Shown here: positions 62,648 to 64,000 of the stretch, one piece after another
Layout of the letters: every line of letters starts with the position of its first letter
Numbering within the stretch: position 1 is the first letter of the stretch
The notes under the pieces: model-generated
Seen by the model: only the letters and a program-made list of their open reading frames with translations
Database searches by the model: none
What the model was told of the DNA's origin: nothing
Program-made: the position numbers and the translations under genes
Source of the DNA: Bradyrhizobiaceae bacterium Ga0074131
GTDB taxonomy: Bacteria > Pseudomonadota > Alphaproteobacteria > Rhizobiales > Xanthobacteraceae
DNA length: 64,000 nt
Direction of reading: 5' to 3'
Assembly: GCA_001464035.1 (NCBI GenBank)
Contig: LNEC01000008.1
Location: 154,331-218,330, forward strand

Positions 62648-62659
62648 TGAGCCTGCGGC

Positions 62660-63394
62660 TTATTTCGCGAGGTTGCGGCGATACAGCGCCAGCAGCCGCT
62701 CCCAGTGCCGCTCCGCCGCGTCGCGGTGGTAGACCGGCCGCTTCGGAAACGCAAAACCGTGATGGGTGCCGGGATAGACCTCGACCTCGGCATTGGCGTC
62801 CTTCACGGCCGCCGTCACCTTGTCGATGATCTCCTGCGGCGCGTAGATGTCGGTTTCGGCGCAGGCGAAATAGAGCTCGGCTTTGGTCTTCTGCCCGGCG
62901 AGGTGCGGGCTGTCGGGCTGGTCGGTGGCCAGATGCGTGCCATAGATCGAGGCCGCCGCCTTGACCCTGTCGGGAAAATGCGTCGCCGCGTTGATGGCGT
63001 AGCGGCCGCTCATGCAATAGCCGACGGCGCCGACGATGGTCGCATTCGCCGCCGGCTGCCGGTCGGCATAGGCGAGCAGGGCGGTGGTGTCTTCCATCAC
63101 CATGGGGATGTTGATCGAGTTCATGTATCCGAACATCGCCTTGCGCTCGGGCGCTTCCGGGTCGGGCGGGATCGGCCCCAGTTCCATGACGCCGGAGCGG
63201 TAGTACAGGTTCGGCAGCATCACGTAATAGCCTGATGTCGCGAGCCGGCGCGCCATGTCGCGCAGTTCCTCGCGGATCGCCGGCGCGTCCATGTAGAAGA
63301 GGATGACGGGAAACGGGCCGTCGCGCTCGGGATGGCTGATGAAGGTGGTGGTGCGGCCGTCTTTGGTCGGAATCTCGATCTGCTGGTCGATCAT
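62660..63394 (-). CDS. Dienelactone hydrolase family protein
   Basis: A 244-residue alpha/beta hydrolase. The nucleophile elbow is VGYCMSGRYA, with Cys in place of Ser as in true dienelactone hydrolases. The acid is expected in ACAETDIYAPQE and the catalytic His in YPGTHHGFAFPKRPVYH. The N-terminal DQQIEIPTKDGRTTTFISHP and LMYMDA-like ILFYMDAPAIREEL match the family. Real substrates of chromosomal DLH homologues outside aromatic-degradation operons are unknown. It is upstream of lgt on the same strand. Confidence 0.92.
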   Translation of the reverse strand: MIDQQIEIPTKDGRTTTFISHPERDGPFPVILFYMDAPAIREELRDMARRLATSGYYVMLPNLYYRSGVMELGPIPPDPEAPERKAMFGYMNSINIPMVMEDTTALLAYADRQPAANATIVGAVGYCMSGRYAINAATHFPDRVKAAASIYGTHLATDQPDSPHLAGQKTKAELYFACAETDIYAPQEIIDKVTAAVKDANAEVEVYPGTHHGFAFPKRPVYHRDAAERHWERLLALYRRNLAK

Positions 63395-63570
63395 GGGACG
63401 TCTATTCTCTTCCGGTGGGCGGTTGTCTTATTCTGGCAATGCGGCACGATTGCAAGGAAACCGGGTCATGACAAGGCAACTTGACCCGTATTGGGCTTGA
63501 ACCTCGCCGTTGGGATCGCCATTGTCATGGCAAGCGTGTTCCTTCGCAGCCGACCGGAGATTTTTCAGAG

Positions 63571-63873
63571 ATGACCCAGACCAGCAATCGGTTTTTCGAC
63601 GAGATCGGGCGTCTGATGAACGACGCCGCGGGCGCCGCCCAGGGTGTCAAGCGCGAGGTCGACACGGTGGTCCGCAACCAGGCCGAGAAAATCCTGAACG
63701 ACCTCGACATCGTCAAGCGCGAGGAGTTCGAGGCCGTCAAGGACATGGCGCGGCTGGCGCGCGAGGAGAACGAGGCCCTGAAGGCGCGCATCGCCGCGCT
63801 GGAGGCCAGGCTCGGCGGCGCCGCCGCATCGCCGGAGGCCGGCGGCCCGAACACGGCTGGTAGCGCCATCTGA
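63571..63873 (+). CDS. UbiK-family accessory factor (BMFP domain)
   Basis: A 100-residue mostly helical protein. The start is the ATG at 63571 (MTQTSNRFFDEIGRLMNDAA) with CGGAGATTT ahead; longer frames upstream are not coding-like. The pattern FDEIGRLMNDAAGAAQGVKR, then KREEFEAVKDMARLAREENE and a C-terminal coiled coil with ALEARLGG matches YqiC/UbiK, a trimeric lipid-binding helper of ubiquinone biosynthesis. It is divergent from the dienelactone hydrolase gene. Confidence 0.9.
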   Translation: MTQTSNRFFDEIGRLMNDAAGAAQGVKREVDTVVRNQAEKILNDLDIVKREEFEAVKDMARLAREENEALKARIAALEARLGGAAASPEAGGPNTAGSAI

Positions 63874-63949
63874 GCGCAATGATGCCGTGACATGGCTTCG
63901 CGATCTCGCGGCGGCATTGGCCCGAGGTTTGGCATCAACTTGCCACCCT

Positions 63950-64000
63950 CTCCAGTCAGAGGGCGCAGGGAAAGCCGGATGCGCGCTGCACCCGCGGTCT
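63950..64000. repeat. Left edge of a dispersed bradyrhizobial repeat
   Basis: CTCTCCAGTCAGAGGGCGCA, then GGGAAAGCCGGATGCGCGCT and GCACCCGCGGTCT, matches from memory a high-copy repeat in Bradyrhizobium genomes that generates spurious frames reading GKAGCALHPRS. It runs off the window. Confidence 0.5.

Noticed and set aside
1..64000. tRNA, rRNA, CRISPR arrays, insertion sequences or prophage
   Set aside because: No T-loop/acceptor patterns, regularly spaced direct repeats, transposase, integrase or phage structural genes were found. The holin-like name at 13919-14503 is only fold similarity.

Overview
The window is a high-GC alphaproteobacterial chromosome segment, most likely from Bradyrhizobium or a close relative in the Nitrobacteraceae. 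The evidence is the protein families (RibH2-type lumazine synthase behind an FMN riboswitch, ribF-ileS-lspA, uvrC-pgsA-moaD-moaE-prmB, proC-YbjN), promoters fitting the rhizobial EcfG stress sigma factor (GGAAC-N16/17-CGTT), a CtrA-type TTAA-N7-TTAAC box, and several families of short palindromic intergenic repeats typical of bradyrhizobia. No rRNA, tRNA, CRISPR array, insertion sequence or prophage was seen.

Layout. 0-9.6 kb: a minus-strand housekeeping series: ribF, a sugar O-acetyltransferase, ileS, lspA, a secreted protein, an active/inactive M16 peptidase pair and arfB (cut by the window edge). 9.8-14.5 kb: a CheY-like regulator, a HAD phosphatase, a membrane EAL protein with a damaged active site (TipF-like), and a BrkB/YihY plus holin-like membrane pair. 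14.7-20.7 kb: an omega-aminotransferase and the overlapping uvrC-pgsA-moaD-moaE-prmB series. 20.9-28.6 kb: a porin, a cold-shock protein, rlmJ, RNase T2, small secreted proteins, an EnvZ/OmpR-type two-component pair and a MarR regulator with a palindrome over its own start codon. 28.9-34.1 kb: branched-chain aminotransferase, hisS (with an AT-rich, divergent internal block), a tautomerase, a thioesterase, proC and a YbjN protein. 34.5-40.3 kb: a frameshifted YadA-head-like surface-protein gene, FMN riboswitch-ribH2, an SDR, CorA and an MFS transporter.

40.5-48.4 kb is an accessory stretch of small and stress-type genes: PRC-barrel, DUF2934, PAS, PilZ, an SDR with an internal deletion, a DUF2188-like protein, an isochorismatase-like hydrolase, an unknown protein, a second SDR, and small conserved or secreted proteins. 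Six of these have a readable EcfG-type promoter, so the region looks like a local general-stress-response island.

48.6-63.9 kb: prs and a lipoprotein are followed by the most interesting unit, a compact minus-strand operon encoding CrtN-like and CrtP-like FAD enzymes, a PlsC-type acyltransferase, a CrtQ-like glycosyltransferase and an aldehyde dehydrogenase. This is the staphyloxanthin enzyme set without a CrtM synthase. It suggests an acylated glycosyl ester of a C30 carotenoic acid, with the C30 precursor made elsewhere (for example by the hopanoid/squalene enzymes). A divergent DUF2141 secreted protein and an ABC-2 exporter lie beside it. The window ends with lgt-midA-pgeF, a dienelactone hydrolase, a UbiK-like protein and the edge of another repeat.
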